Positions 22,210 to 33,316 of a stretch of DNA of 64,000 bases are shown piece after piece; within the stretch, counting starts at the first letter, position 1; each line of letters opens with the position of its first letter. Below the pieces are notes generated by a model. That model worked only from the letters and a program-made list of their open reading frames with translations, was not told where the DNA came from and did no database searches. Source of the stretch: Gigaspora margarita (Eukaryota > Glomeromycota > Glomeromycetes > Diversisporales > Gigasporaceae); the NCBI GenBank assembly GCA_009809945.1, contig WTPW01000983.1, positions 200,530 to 264,529 on the forward strand. Direction: 5' to 3'. The position numbers and the translations under genes are program-made.

Positions 22210-24685
22210 AGGTGATCTCACCAGAATAAGGCTAAGAGACGCCCAACTACTTCTAAGATCTACAGTACCCATATGTGTCCTTAATAATGATGAAATTAAA
22301 AAGCTAAAGTGGAAGAATAATCTCAATACTGGTATTTTAGCAACAGCAAAGGATATGGGTATTAGTATCAGAAATGCTGAATGGGAAAAAGACTGGACCA
22401 TAAATACACATAACAGAGCCAACATTGAGATAAGAAACCTACTAAATACTAAAGATTTGGAAAAAGGTATCCAAGCACTTTGTAAATTAAACTTTGTACC
22501 TTGAGCAAATAATTATGAGACAGGATAATATTATGCTTACGTGGCAGCAAATCAAAAGGGTTCGTGGAATAGAAATAAAAGGAAAAACACCTCAATGGTT
22601 CCAAAAACTAGAACAGATGGTACTAAAAAACAAAATAACTCACAGCATCAAAGAAGCTTTCATACAAGTGGATAAGATTAACAAACCCCAAATTAAGCCA
22701 GGAAAAAGAAAATTATCGCACAAAAGATCCAAAAAGGAATGGGTAATAGGAAAAAAGGAAAACAGTATCGGATCATTTTTAGGCAAAGTAGAAAAGAAAT
22801 CCCAAAATAAAAAGATGCATATACTAGAATGGGAGGAAACGGATAAGGAGAATTTGTTACATAACAGCCCCTTAATATCAAGCATAGTCCCTACAAGTAA
22901 GATCTTAAACGTGAAGGAGAATGAAATAGAAGATGTAAGTTTTTGGATAAAACAGAAAAATGAGAGAGGCTGGGCCACGACAATCAGTCTTAAATATCTC
23001 AAAAATCTGATAGCCCCAAAAAAAAGTCCTTTTGAAAGGAAAGAATTCAAAATAGAACATGTGGTACTTACGGAAAATTGGGATATATACCTGATCCGAA
23101 GTATAATAAAAAATATAAGAAAACAGCAAGAACTTACACAGGCATTAAAGGAAAACCAAAGGTTCAATAAAATAACTTACTATACAGATGGCTCACTCGG
23201 AGGAGGAACGGAGGATCACAAAGCAGGGTATGAAATAATCCAACTTGATAGTTATGGTACAATAGTTAGAGAACTGAAAGACAGAATCCAAGGTTGGTTC
23301 TCCTCAACAAGATCTGAACTTATGGCAATTCTGGAAGTGACTCAGGTAACCCCAAGTAACAGCAAAATAGATATTTTCACGGATAGCCAAGTAGCAATTC
23401 ATGTAATTAAAAGGAGCCAGAAAAGTAAAACTACAAGAAGCTGGTGTAAGATAAAAAACCCTAGTATTCTAGAAACGATTGTCAAAATCTTAGACACAAA
23501 GAATATAGATATTCAACTTCACAAAGTAAAAGCACATGCGGGAAATATGCTGAATGACTTAGCAGACCAGGCAGCAAAAAAAGGTGCAAAAGAAAAAGAA
23601 GTAATCTTAATTAACGTAAAGGAGACACAAGGAATGTTGTTAAGACCAACCTGGAACAAAATCTCTATCGAAACCCCAATTCATAGCTTTCTCAAAACAC
23701 TTACACAAACCTTCCACAAAGCAAAATGGGTATTTGCACATAACGCAAAAGATAGTATTCATCAAAAGAGTAGTGATACAAATCGATGAAAATTTTTCAA
23801 TCGATTAGTTGATGGATCATTTTATCTAACTAATCAATTAATTGAATTTATTCAACTAATCGATTAGTTGGCCAATCGATTAATCAATTAGTTGACTAAT
23901 CGATTAACCAACTAATCGATTGGTCAACTAATCGATTAGTTGAATAAATAATAAATGATAAAGTAGCAACTGAAACAGCCGGGTTGATATTCTTATATGA
24001 TCAGTTGATTAAACGACCAATTGCCTAGTCGATTAATTGACCAATTGACTAGTCGATTAATCGATTAGTTGGCCAATCGACTAATTGATTAGTCGACTAA
24101 TCGATTAATCGACTAAGTTGGGTCTGTAAAATTCAAATCAATTAGTTGTCAACTTTACAACTAATCGATTAATTCGATTTTCGATTTATATTACTACAAA
24201 AGAGAATAGAAAAGCAAGATTAGAAAATTTTCAGAAGCCTGTAGAAAAAAGAGAAAAAAGAGAAGGCAAGGTCATACAAAGTGAATAAAAAGTGGAGTTT
24301 TTGACTAAAGAGTCTAAGTGGTTTACTGCCTACTCTACAACTACGTAAAAGAAACTGAAAAGACCTTTATCAGATGTCAATATGCCATAAATGTAAAGTA
24401 AAAGAAGAATCGTTCGAGCACCTTACAACATATAAAGTTGATGAAGCAAGATGGCAAGAGAAAGAGCTTTCAATAGTGAACCAAATCTGGTCGAGTTTGG
24501 ATATAGTGGTTAGAAAAAAAATGACAATTGAGAACCTGTACACAAGTCTAACTGGTAAAAAAGAAGCTGATAGACACAGGAAAAGAAATTATATGGCAAG
24601 AGAGCTAATTGAGTCAGACCTAGCAACCTCACTCTTGGCAATGGGGATTACCAGAAAAGCAGCAGATTTGATTATTACCAAATAG
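22210..24685 (+). pseudogene. LINE ORF2 remnant: post-RT linker, RNase H, Cys-His tail
   Basis: 22210-22504 and 22494-23789 are adjacent open frames joined by one frameshift. The second, 431 codons, holds a type I ribonuclease H at about residues 225-365. Its expected acidic residues are visible: Asp in YTDGS, Glu in STRSELMAI, Asp in FTDSQ and Asp in LNDLADQ. RNase H removes the RNA strand during cDNA synthesis. The MITE at 23771-24196 cuts the frame after HQK. Beyond it, the 24374-24685 frame carries CHKCKVKEESFEHL, the start of the usual C-terminal zinc knuckle, although the final ligand is not evident. 24790-25026 is a Lys/Glu/Gly-rich frame in the 3' region whose meaning is unclear. The reverse transcriptase itself is absent because of 5' truncation, so this copy is inactive. 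Confidence 0.85.
23771..24196. mobile_element. hAT MITE, 426 bp, perfect 8-bp duplication
   Basis: It is flanked by CAAAAGAG on both sides (23763-23770 and 24197-24204). The ends are TAGTGATACAAATCGA and, from the right, TAGTAATATAAATCGA. The interior is an array of AATCGATTAGTTG words in both orientations, giving a highly self-complementary body. It is inserted in the LINE coding region. Confidence 0.95.
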
Positions 24686-25254
24686 TAGAATAAATGGTAC
24701 AGTTTTTTTCAAGAAGAGATATGGCTTCAACGTTGTAACGAAGTTGCAAAATAGGAAAAATAAATAGATATTAATCCCAAAAAAAGAAAATGAAGAAAGT
24801 AAATCTGGAAAGTTCAGAAGGAAAGAAGAAGGAAAATAGCGTAGGAAAAGGTATAGATAAAGGAGGAGAAGGAGGAGACCAATGTAAAGGATTTGAGGAT
24901 GAACCCAGAAGACAAAAGTCAGAAGATAAAAGGTGGGTTAGGTTCAAGAAAAAAATGGTCTTGATAACAGAAGAGGTAGAAAAATGGATACGGACCGGAA
25001 GGTGGTCCAGGTGGAATAAAAATTAAATAAGATCATGACAGGCTATAGATCCAGGCTGATGAACTGCAGATTTAGTATCTGAGGTAGATACTAAAGAGGC
25101 TGCAAGGTCAATTCTACTTTGGCAGGTCGCACATAGGTACCAAATGGCAACTGAGTAAGCCACACTTTAGTTTAAAATAGCATAGCTATAAATAAAAAAC
25201 GCATGTATTAAACTGCAAACTCTATATTATAAAATAAAGTTGTGACATGATCGT

Positions 25255-25317
<63 letters not shown>

Positions 25318-25360
25318 ATTGCCGATTGGCCAAAAATCTTTAAAATTATATATATATAAT

Positions 25361-25586
25361 GTCACGGATGATCGTAAAATCGGATGATAGTGAAATTTGG
25401 AAATCTTAATTTGAAAATATAAGTCCTTCTAAAATCCACCTATACTCATTTCTTAATAACCCTAACCCTAAATCCTAACTCAACATGCAAAAAAAAGCAG
25501 ACAAAAAAGGCCCTAAAAATTTTTAAAAATCGTATATAAAATAAATCCAAATTTCACCATCATCCGATTTCATGATCATCCGTGAC
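25361..25586. mobile_element. MITE with perfect 7-bp duplication (ATATAAT)
   Basis: TIRs GTCACGGATGATCGTAAAAT and, from the right, GTCACGGATGATCATGAAAT extend for about 40 bases and enclose 226 bp. It shares the internal TAACCCTAACCCTAAA and CCTAAAAATTTTTAAAA blocks with 16613 and 53940. Confidence 0.9.
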
Positions 25587-25664
25587 ATATAATATTATAT
25601 ATAGTATATATATATATATATATTATATATTAGGGGTCTTAGTGGGTCGGGTTGGGTCCTGACC

Positions 25665-26066
25665 AGTGTATAAAATTCATGTGCACTATGTGTAGGTTTT
25701 TAATTTTGTCTAGTGAATCCAATTTTTTAAATTAGATATATATTAGTATATAAAATATTAAGAAAATATATACATGTTTTATGTAAAAAAATTTATTTGT
25801 ATATATCATAAAAGTTTTATTGCATTATTTTTAATCAAAATTTTTGTGCAAAATTGTGCACTATTATATAGTGCACAATTTTGCACAAAAATTTTAATTA
25901 AAGATAATGCATTAAAACTTTTATATATGTACAAATAAATTTTTTTACATAAAACATGTATATATTTTCTTAATATTTTATATACTAATATATATCTAAT
26001 TTAAAAAATTGGACTCATTAGACAAAATTAAAAACCTACACATAGTGCATATGAATTTTATATACT
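25665..26066. mobile_element. 402-bp foldback element with 10-bp flanking duplication
   Basis: Two arms of nearly 200 bp are almost perfectly complementary around a TATTATATA centre near 25865. The ends are AGTGTATAAAATTCATG and its near-complement. Both flanks read GGTCCTGACC. A 9-10 bp duplication with very long arms recalls Mutator-like foldbacks; that assignment is inference. Confidence 0.8.
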
Positions 26067-26219
26067 GGTCCTGACCCAGGTCAGAACTACTTGGATCAAA
26101 ACCCGACCTAGGTCTGACCCGCCTTATGTCAAACCTGACCCGGGTCTAATCTGCCTCATATCAAACCCGACCCAGGTTTGACCCAACCCAACCCAACCTG
26201 GTTAAACCCGGGTCAATAA

Positions 26220-26557
26220 TAGTTGCTACATAGTAAAGTCTAAATTTTACTATATAAATCGATAAAGACTGCTTAAGTAAACTTGTTTGGAAGATCGAAT
26301 TGTATATACTCTAAAATTTTTATCCAAATCAAAGAATTTTTATTATTTAACTTTTAATTTTTACGTTCAATGCAAAAAATTAGAATCCTTTTAAAAAAAA
26401 TGTTCAATAAATGTAAAAATTAAAAGTTAAATAATAAAAATTTCTCTAATTTGGATGAAAATTTTAAAGTATATGTATTTTGATCTTTCAAGCCAGTTTA
26501 CTTAAGCAGATTTTATGATTTACATAGTAAAATTTGGACTTTACTATGTAGTGACTA
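26220..26557. repeat. Compact palindromic repeat TAGTTGCTACATAGTAAAGTC, 338 bp
   Basis: Both ends read inward as TAG(T/T)TGCTACATAGTAAAGT-like sequence. Inside are mirrored AAGTAAACTTG, TATACTCTAAAATTTTTAT and ACGTTCAAT blocks. It is the shortest complete copy of the core shared with 21775, 33075, 37755 and 54285. Confidence 0.75.
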
Positions 26558-26705
26558 CTTGTAATTATTGTATATAATCTGATCTGGATTAGACCTGACC
26601 CAGCTAAGACCTCTATTATATATATTATATATATTATATTATATATAGAACCTGATAATTGCTTTACTCCCCTAAAAAATCAGCTAATAAATGGCGCTCC
26701 CCTTA

Positions 26706-27780
26706 CAAAGACCAAAAGGCATTACATTAAATTCATATATTCCATATTGTATAGTAAAGGCAGTCTTTTCTTTGTCTCGTGGGTCCATGGCAACTTGCCA
26801 ATATCTACTTGCAAGATCAAGAGTAGAGAACCAAAAGCATTCTGAAAGAGTATTAAGTATTTTATCAATACAAGATAAAGATAAGCATCCTTTTTGATAA
26901 TAGTATTGAGTTTTCTGTAATCTACACAGAATCATAATTTGTTATTTTTCTTTTGTACTAGCACAACAGGGAAGGAAAATCCCAGACATTTCTCATATAG
27001 GTCATAACTGGATTTTGGTCAATTTTGATCTAATTTGCTAAAAATAACAAAATCTATTTACTTTAATAACTTCTAATCTAGTAATTAGAATTAAATAAAC
27101 TTTTTTTGTTAGATGTGCCTCATTGAGGGCTTTATTTTAAAAAAAGTTCATTCAAATTGGACCACTAGATGCCAAGATAATTGCCAAAAACTGTTTTTTG
27201 CTTCTTTGTTTTTGCTGAAAAATTTCAAGTATGGCCTCTATACTAGATGTCTAAAGTTCTGAGGAAGGCCCAAAAGCTATTAGAGGTTTGGATAAGTTTG
27301 TGTTCTAGCATTTTTTGTAGTTCTGTTTGTATAAATTCTTGTTTATTTGGAGGTACAGAATAGAAACAAGAACAAATAGGATGTATATTCTCTGTATATA
27401 TTCGGTAAGTAACTAAATTAGTTTGTCCTAGCTCAGTTATATCAGTTGCAAAAAGATCAGCAAATTTTTCTAATAATTTTCAAAAAGCTAGGCCTTGTTT
27501 CTTGTTAAGAGGTCCAATATTTAAAAAGATCTGAGTCAATAGAGTATATTCTTTATATTCAAGATCAATAGTATTCACATGTCTTGGTATAAGGGTCTGG
27601 TCTGAGTCAGCAGGTAGTTTATAATCCTATCTAGGATTCTCTAAAAATTTTGACAAAACATTTTTAAGACATTAGCTCATTGGCAAGCATTCTGAGCTTC
27701 TCTTTAGAAAAGTATAGAAAGGTATTATTAGCAGTTTCTAAGATTTGAATCTTTGCTTGTAATTGTTCTATTAGTTGGCC
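26706..27780 (-). mobile_element. Gypsy fossil: start of reverse transcriptase
   Basis: The minus-strand frame at 26935-26706 reads TLDLASRYWQVAMDPRDKEK and YEFNVMPFGLC, classic Ty3/gypsy reverse transcriptase. 27250-27500 carries the pre-RT segment typical of the family, and 27664-27790 a glutamine-rich coiled coil. An insert of about 260 bp lies within it at about 26997-27257. The coding sequence is broken. Confidence 0.9.
26997..27257. mobile_element. Probable small TIR insertion in the gypsy RT
   Basis: The stretch has no gypsy-like reading. It starts TATAGGTCATAACTGG and ends with the complement of TATAGAGGCCATACTTG. Gypsy RT similarity resumes on both sides. The exact borders and duplication are not resolved. 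Confidence 0.5.
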
Positions 27781-27805
27781 TTGTAGTTGAACTTGTAGTT
27801 GGAGC

Positions 27806-28559
27806 AGGACCCTGAACAATCTATGTAATGTCATATTTGAAAAATTGCTAACAGAGGGCCGTTTTTTTAAAAAGGTTATATTTGAAAAGTAGGTATTGGG
27901 TAAAAAGGTTATATTTGAAAACGGATAATGGGCAAAATGAGTATATTTGAAAGAATGGTAACAGGGTAATTTTTTCAAATGTTATATTTGAAAAGCGGTA
28001 TTGGGAATGGTGAGCGTTGAGAGAGTTTTTTTNNNNNNNNNNNNNNNNNNNNNNNNNNNNNNNNNNNNNNNNNNNNNNNNNNNNNNNNNNNNNNNNNNNN
28101 NNNNNNNNNNNNNNNNNNNNNNNNNNNNNNNNNNNNNNNNNNNNNNNNNNNNNNNNNNNNNNNNNNNNNNNNNNNNNNNNNNNNNNNNNNNNNNNNNNNN
28201 NNNNNNNNNNNNNNNNNNNNNNNNNNNNNNNNNNNNNNNNNNNNNNNNNNNNNNNNNNNNNNNNNNNNNNNNNNNNNNNNNNNNNNNNNNNNNNNNNNNN
28301 NNNNNNNNNNNNNNNNNNNNNNNNNNNNNNNNNNNNNNNNNNNNNNNNNNNNNNNNNNNNNNNNNNNNNNNNNNTTTTAGAGAGCGTTTGTTCGAAAAAA
28401 ATTTTTTGGAAAGCTTACATTTCAAAAATTGGGAACTGATACCAAAGTTGGTACCTAATGTTTGAAATGTAGCTGATATATACCAAAGTAGAACCGCTAA
28501 CAGAAAAAATTTTTACTATGATCCTCAAATATAACCTTACATAGATTATTCGGAGTCCT
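27806..28559. mobile_element. hAT-like element with perfect 8-bp duplication, containing an N gap
   Basis: GTTGGAGC flanks both ends (27798-27805 and 28560-28567). The ends are AGGACCCTGAACAATCTATG and, from the right, AGGACTCCGAATAATCTATG. The left half is a degenerate tandem of TTATATTTGAAAA-GG-AATGGG units. Size is uncertain because of the gap at 28033-28374. Confidence 0.85.
28033..28374. other. Assembly gap (342 N)
   Basis: A run of N inside the tandem-repeat part of the hAT-like element. Open frames spanning it carry no information. Confidence 0.99.
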
Positions 28560-28567
28560 GTTGGAGC

Positions 28568-29970
28568 TGACAGAATTGGAATTTATCATCTAGTCCAATG
28601 ATTTTATAGCAGATGAGAAGTTATTATCTGGTTCTTTAATAATGTTATTAGTAGGTAGAAAATATATTTCTGGTTCTGGAAGTTTATAGTTGTTACAATA
28701 TCCTTGATTTGGGATTAATTCTTCTTAGTGAACATGCAAGCATTCCTGACAGAGGTCAACAGGAACTATAAAGCTTCATTGAAGTATGGCAAGAGCATAC
28801 TTCTGGTCATAGTCTGAGTAGTTTGTATTAAAAGATTCATCCAAATAGCTTGTAGAGAGAGATCAATACCATTTTCTGATAAAATATCGAATTCTGCTTG
28901 TAATATAAGTTGCATCTCATAAGGATTCCATGGTTGGTTATTCGGTCTAATACTAGAAGTTCCAAAGTCTGGGCAATAGTTTGGTTATTTTCATCCAAAA
29001 GGATTTTTGCAAGACGCTATATTCTGATCTGGTTCATTTCATACTAGTGTTTAGCATTTCATGTTGATTCTATATAATGTTTAATTCATGTACAAAGATT
29101 ATAGTTGTAATTATACTAGACATTCTAACTAGCTTTGTAGGCATAGAGGTGTTCTAATTCACAAAACCACAATTCTTCTTGAAGACTTTCTAATTAACAC
29201 ATTTTAGATCTAGTATCAAACTTATTATATATTTTATAATTGACAAGTATTTCTCATCCTTTATCTTAAGCAAAGAAAAGGATACTTCGAGGGTCTTCTC
29301 GGTCTAAGGTATAGTGGAAGTCTGAATAGCAACCTGGGCATACAAGCTTTTCTTTAAAAAGTTTGAGAGATTCAGGTCTATTAGGAAGTTTACATTGGCA
29401 ATAGTGTGAGTGCAGCAAGGATAATGGATAGGTAGTTGATAGTTATCTACTTGATCAAGGATACATTCATACTAGTAAACTAAGTTTTGTCTTTTTTAAG
29501 TAGTAAGGAGTCAATATATCCAAGTGCACTATATCCTTTGCAGATATTGTTAGGGCAATCCCTATATAGATAGTTAGAGTCATGGCAAGTAGAACAAGTA
29601 GCATGCTTTGGGGCTTGTCTAGGGCATTTAATAGCAATATGGTCTAATTTCTGATATCAATTGCATTGGTTGGTAGGGCAATTTGCAAAAAAGTGATCAG
29701 GAGAACCACAATTTTCACAAACATGTTGTTTAGAAGCTTTTCTATTTTTGTAGCATGACTGATGAACTGTCTATTCATTATCCTCAGATGGGGGAGATTG
29801 GTCTAAGTCTTCAAGATTAAAAGTATAAGTTTCTCTGGGTACAAATATTCTGGTTCATAAATGTCTAATTCATCTGGATTGGTAATGGTAGATTGGCTAA
29901 GAAGGGAGTCGATTGCTTTATAAGTACTGCAAACTGCTATATAAATGACTCCCCACATATCAGATCTCCT
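28568..29970 (-). mobile_element. Gypsy fossil: zinc-knuckle section between protease and RT
   Basis: Minus-strand translation from about 29760 to 29500 shows a run of Cys/His knuckles, among them CENCGSPDHFFANCP and CSTCHDSNYLYRDCP, then a CPGC motif near 29335. 29803-30003 is an acidic lead-in. Lying after the protease and before RT is not the standard gypsy order, where the knuckle sits at the end of gag. A separate gag-type knuckle exists at about 43070. The frames are broken. It could also be remains of a second element of the same family. Confidence 0.6.
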
Positions 29971-29987
29971 ATGAATTAGACCCAGGT

Positions 29988-31706
29988 CTATAATATGGGG
30001 CAATTTTTGGTAAAATGTAAAAGACCCGGTTATATAAATAGGAATAAATATTTAGAAGACCTGGGTATGATACTGTGTTGTACAGTATAAATAAAAAAAA
30101 ATTATAAATGCGCTTAACTAAAGATGGGAAAATGCGTATTTTATAATAAAATGTGCATGATATATAAAATGCACATAATAAAAAATTTTTTTTATTATTG
30201 ATAATACATCTAAATAAAGATACTACATATTAATCTGAATCCTACATATAAATTTTTACAAATTAGCTAATTGTAAACTTCATCGTTGCTTATCTTTTAT
30301 ATAATTTGAGAATGTACTAACCATGGCACTACCATGGGAGCTTTGTAAATTCTTATTATAAATATGCTAAATAGATAGTTTGCATTGGATCGTCACAAAA
30401 AAATTCTGTTACTGAATATTAACTACAGTATATGGTTAAGATTGCATTAAAATTTAAATAGTATCGACATCTTAATTTAAATTTTCTTACACAGTCTTTG
30501 GATATGCAAATTAAAAATGAAAGTGCAATTGAAATTTTTTTTTATTTATTCTCACAGCGCCAATTACCATTTATACACTCACATATGAAATTTTTGTGCA
30601 GACAGGATATTTGTGACTGAAGGATTATTTTGTTTTGATTGATTCCCTTACAATATCATTTTTCACAAGTACAGAATTTGTATTAGCATTCACTGACACA
30701 ATTATATAATCTCTTATCAATTGTTAATAAATTTGAATTCTTGATTATAACTTGCTCATCGATATATTGGTCTTAACATTTTGATAATGGTTTATATTAC
30801 TAATCAAAAAGCGTTAAAGCACAATAACTTGATTATTCATGCGCATGATTGAGGAATCATGTGCACGCATGAAACACATGTAAACAGATCCAACAAATTA
30901 TATGTATCAGTTTTTTTCTTTTTTTATTATTAATCTAATTTTTTATTATTATTAATCTACTTTTTAATATATGTAGGATCGCTTGTCGGTGCATTGTAGG
31001 AGTCGTTGCTTGTAGATGAGGTGTCATAAATGTCAACATCATAGGTAGTTGCTTGTATGCATTGTCGCTTGTAGGTTTCCATCTTCATTGTTGACGTTTT
31101 GTTGCTTGCAGTGTCGTTAATCGGCATTGTTATTTATAGGTTTCTTCATCTTTACTGTTGGTATTAAAATTTTGAAGTTACTTCTTTTCGTCTCTTCTGA
31201 TGTGGGTGTTTTAGGCCCCTTGTGCTGATACATTTACTATTGTCGTGTTGGTGTAATTAGTAAGATCTTGTAAGTCATAGTGTTTTTAATATATAAAATG
31301 GCAGCAGAGACTTTTCTTGTAGCCTAGGTTAGTTAGTGTTAGTGTTATGGGTGAATTTTGCTTTGTTAGCAGTAAGATTAGTATTAGATTAGTTCTTTTT
31401 AGTAGTATTAGCGATGGGTAAGTGTATTTGGTACACAATAAGCTGAGCAGTGTATATGTATCGAATCGTATAATAAATAATATAACATAGCAAATAATAC
31501 ACCGATATCATCAACTGTTATATGCATTACAGAAAAAAATATGGCATGTGCTATTTGTAAAATTAATTCTACCACTAAAGGGTTATATTTACATGTTAGA
31601 TATACTAAATCTTTATATAAATTTCCATATATAAATTTTCTAGTTATCAGACCCATACCCATACAAGAGATCCAGGGATCTATTAATAGGTTTTAAAATA
31701 GGTAAA
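29988..31706. mobile_element. Unassigned 1.7 kb insertion with 17-bp duplication
   Basis: ATGAATTAGACCCAGGT (29971-29987) and ATGAATTAGGCCCAGGT (31707-31723) flank the segment. Gypsy-like sequence lies on either side. Long duplications suggest target-primed insertion, but I see no long A tail. Inside are AT-rich DNA, a GT-rich part with repeated TTGCTTGTAGG-like words (30970-31150), a TATATAAAATGG promoter-like word at about 31293, and a minus-strand 84-codon frame (31408-31662) that I do not recognise. Confidence 0.55.
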
Positions 31707-31723
31707 ATGAATTAGGCCCAGGT

Positions 31724-32046
31724 TGTTTATATGGCAGTTTATGGTAGTAGAGATAGTATATTTCTTGTTTTTCTATTTGAAGGTATAACAGACATTTTTT
31801 CAATTGTAATTCACTTTAACTTTTGGTTTCAGTTATTTTCTAAGAGAACAGAATAGAAGGTAGCATCTACTACTTCCACAGTAAAAGGAATAGTAATATG
31901 ATCTATTTCAACAAGCAAGTCTTTTATAATTCCTAAAGAACAAGTAAAGGTTTCAACTACAGGTACAATGAGACTATTGGAAGCCTTTTCAATAGTTAAT
32001 CCAAGCTCTTTAACTGTTTTGTGAGAAATCATGCTAATAGAAGCAC
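31724..32046 (-). mobile_element. Gypsy fossil: retroviral-type aspartic protease, second part
   Basis: The minus-strand frame at 32032-31829 (SHKTVKELGLTIEKA...VVDATFYSVLL) has the fold pattern of a gypsy protease. The Asp-Ser-Gly-Ala motif itself lies on the far side of the hAT nest, at about 42540. The two parts were separated by that insertion. Confidence 0.8.
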
Positions 32047-32149
32047 CAGTATTGGAAATCTGGTTTGAAATTTATGTTCTCATAAGAACATGTTTATTAA
32101 TTTAATGTTCTCAAAAATTTTTTTATGTTCTCAATTAGAAAAAAGAATT

Positions 32150-32300
32150 TTTTTTCTTTCTTTCCCTCTCTCTTTCTTTCTCTCTTTTTTTCTCTTTCTC
32201 TCCCTCTCTCAAATACTCTTTTTCATTCTTACTCTTTCTCATTCTTTCTTATTTCTTCTTACTTTTTTTCACTTTTATTTTCTCTCTCTTATTCTCTTTC
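32150..32300 (+). repeat. CT-rich microsatellite
   Basis: Almost uninterrupted pyrimidines (TCTTTCTTTCCCTCTCTC-like). The two overlapping open frames it produces are Ser/Phe/Leu runs and are not genes. Confidence 0.85.
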
Positions 32301-33316
32301 TTATACTTATACTTTTATACTTTTAGTTATTTTTAATTTTTATTTTTATTTAATATATTTAAAAATTATTAATAATAAAATAATATAATTATTTAATTAA
32401 ACTATATAAACAAGTAAGTAATTTATAATAATAAGACTTTACTTCATATATATATTTTTTATAAAAAATTTATATTGATTTTTTATATATATAATGTTGA
32501 AAATGTAATTAACTTGGCCTAGCTTGTATATTTAGTTTTTAAATAAGCTATTAATATCCATTAAATATTTAAATAAATAAATATATATAGTAATTATATT
32601 GCATTATTCTTTTTTACTAAAGTGAATATTAGATTCAAAAAATTCTCATTATAAAATTTTAAGATATAGTACTATAGTTTAAAATTATAGTAACTAAAGA
32701 TTTGTTAAGTAATTTTTTTGTTAAAATTATCATCAAAGTAAGTTAAGCTCTCTAAAATTAATAATAAATATTGATATAATTGATAGTTATAGGGTTCTGA
32801 AGTTTGATTCAGGTTTGATTTGAGTTTGATCAAACTCCAAATCAAACCAAACTCAAACTATAAATTTTATAAAGTTTGAAATCAAACCAAATTCAAATAA
32901 AAAAATAATCAAACTCAAACCAAACCCAAATTTCATTCAAAGTTTGATTTGAATTTGATTTGAAGTTTGCAAACTAGTTTGAGTTTGAATAATATAAATA
33001 TATTTTTAATTTTTAAACAAGTTTCTTAATTCTTACTTTGTATTTAAGTAAACTTGTTTAAAATATAAAAATATACCATATGTTTTTGAAAATAAGTTAC
33101 CTTTTTTGGACGATTTTGGACACAAAATCTAGAATAGCTTATTTTCAGATATAATCAATTTTTGGTCAGTTGCCAATAGTTGTAACATAATAAAGTCTAA
33201 ATTTTACTATGTAAATCAATTATTAGCGCTTAAGTAGACTTGTTTGGAAGACTCAACTACACATATGCTGAAAGTTTATTAAAATGGGAGTACTTTTTAT
33301 TATTTGGCTTTTAATT

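Larger units (their letters stand above)
22210..25314 (+). mobile_element. 5'-truncated LINE with RNase H, poly(A) and 15-16 bp target duplication
   Basis: The insert is flanked by AACTATTGCCGATTGG (ending 22209, and again at 25314-25329). It ends in a run of about 58 A (25256-25313), the mark of target-primed insertion. It keeps the part after reverse transcriptase: a linker, an RNase H domain and a C-terminal Cys-His region, then a 3' UTR. The 3' UTR shares the GGTAGAT, GGCAGGTC-CACATAGGT and GTGACATGATCGTCAAA words with the LINE at 50280-51425, so both belong to one clade. The long A tail argues for a fairly recent insertion. A hAT MITE later split it. Confidence 0.95.
21775..25340 (-). 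repeat. Palindromic repeat of the CCAAAAATAAGCTACC family, interrupted by a LINE
   Basis: In reverse orientation it shares with 33075-37740 and 37755-42028 the blocks ATCTTTGATC-AAAAATAAGCTACTCACGATCG, TTGCTACATAGTAAAGTCCAAATTTT, and the ACGTTCAAT hairpin at about 22000-22060. The LINE at 22210-25314 splits its far arm just after CTATTGCCGATTGG. Confidence 0.7.
25631..26615. mobile_element. hAT element rich in GGGTC repeats, 985 bp with two insertions
   Basis: The ends TAGGGGTCTTAGTGGGTC and, from the right, TAGAGGTCTTAGCTGGGTC are flanked by TTATATAT on both sides. The body is runs of ACCCGACCCAGGT-type words. It contains a 402-bp foldback (25665-26066) and a palindromic repeat (26220-26557). 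Confidence 0.85.
21696..26702. mobile_element. Harbinger-like non-autonomous element, 5.0 kb with nested insertions
   Basis: It begins GGGAAGGGCCATTTATCAGC and ends with the complement of GGGGAGCGCCATTTATTAGC. TTA flanks both ends (21693-21695 and 26703-26705), as for PIF/Harbinger. It splits the gypsy reverse transcriptase. Nearly all its length is later insertions: a palindromic repeat holding a LINE, a 7-bp-duplication MITE, and a hAT element with its own insertions. No Harbinger transposase was recognised. Confidence 0.8.

Noticed and set aside
22640-23167. 175-codon minus-strand frame
   Set aside because: A shadow of the LINE coding frame on the opposite strand; the plus-strand frame has the RNase H motifs.
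32090-32388. Serine/phenylalanine-rich open frames of 78 and 87 codons resembling membrane segments
   Set aside because: They are produced by a CT microsatellite; the two frames overlap and neither has a start context or conserved motif.
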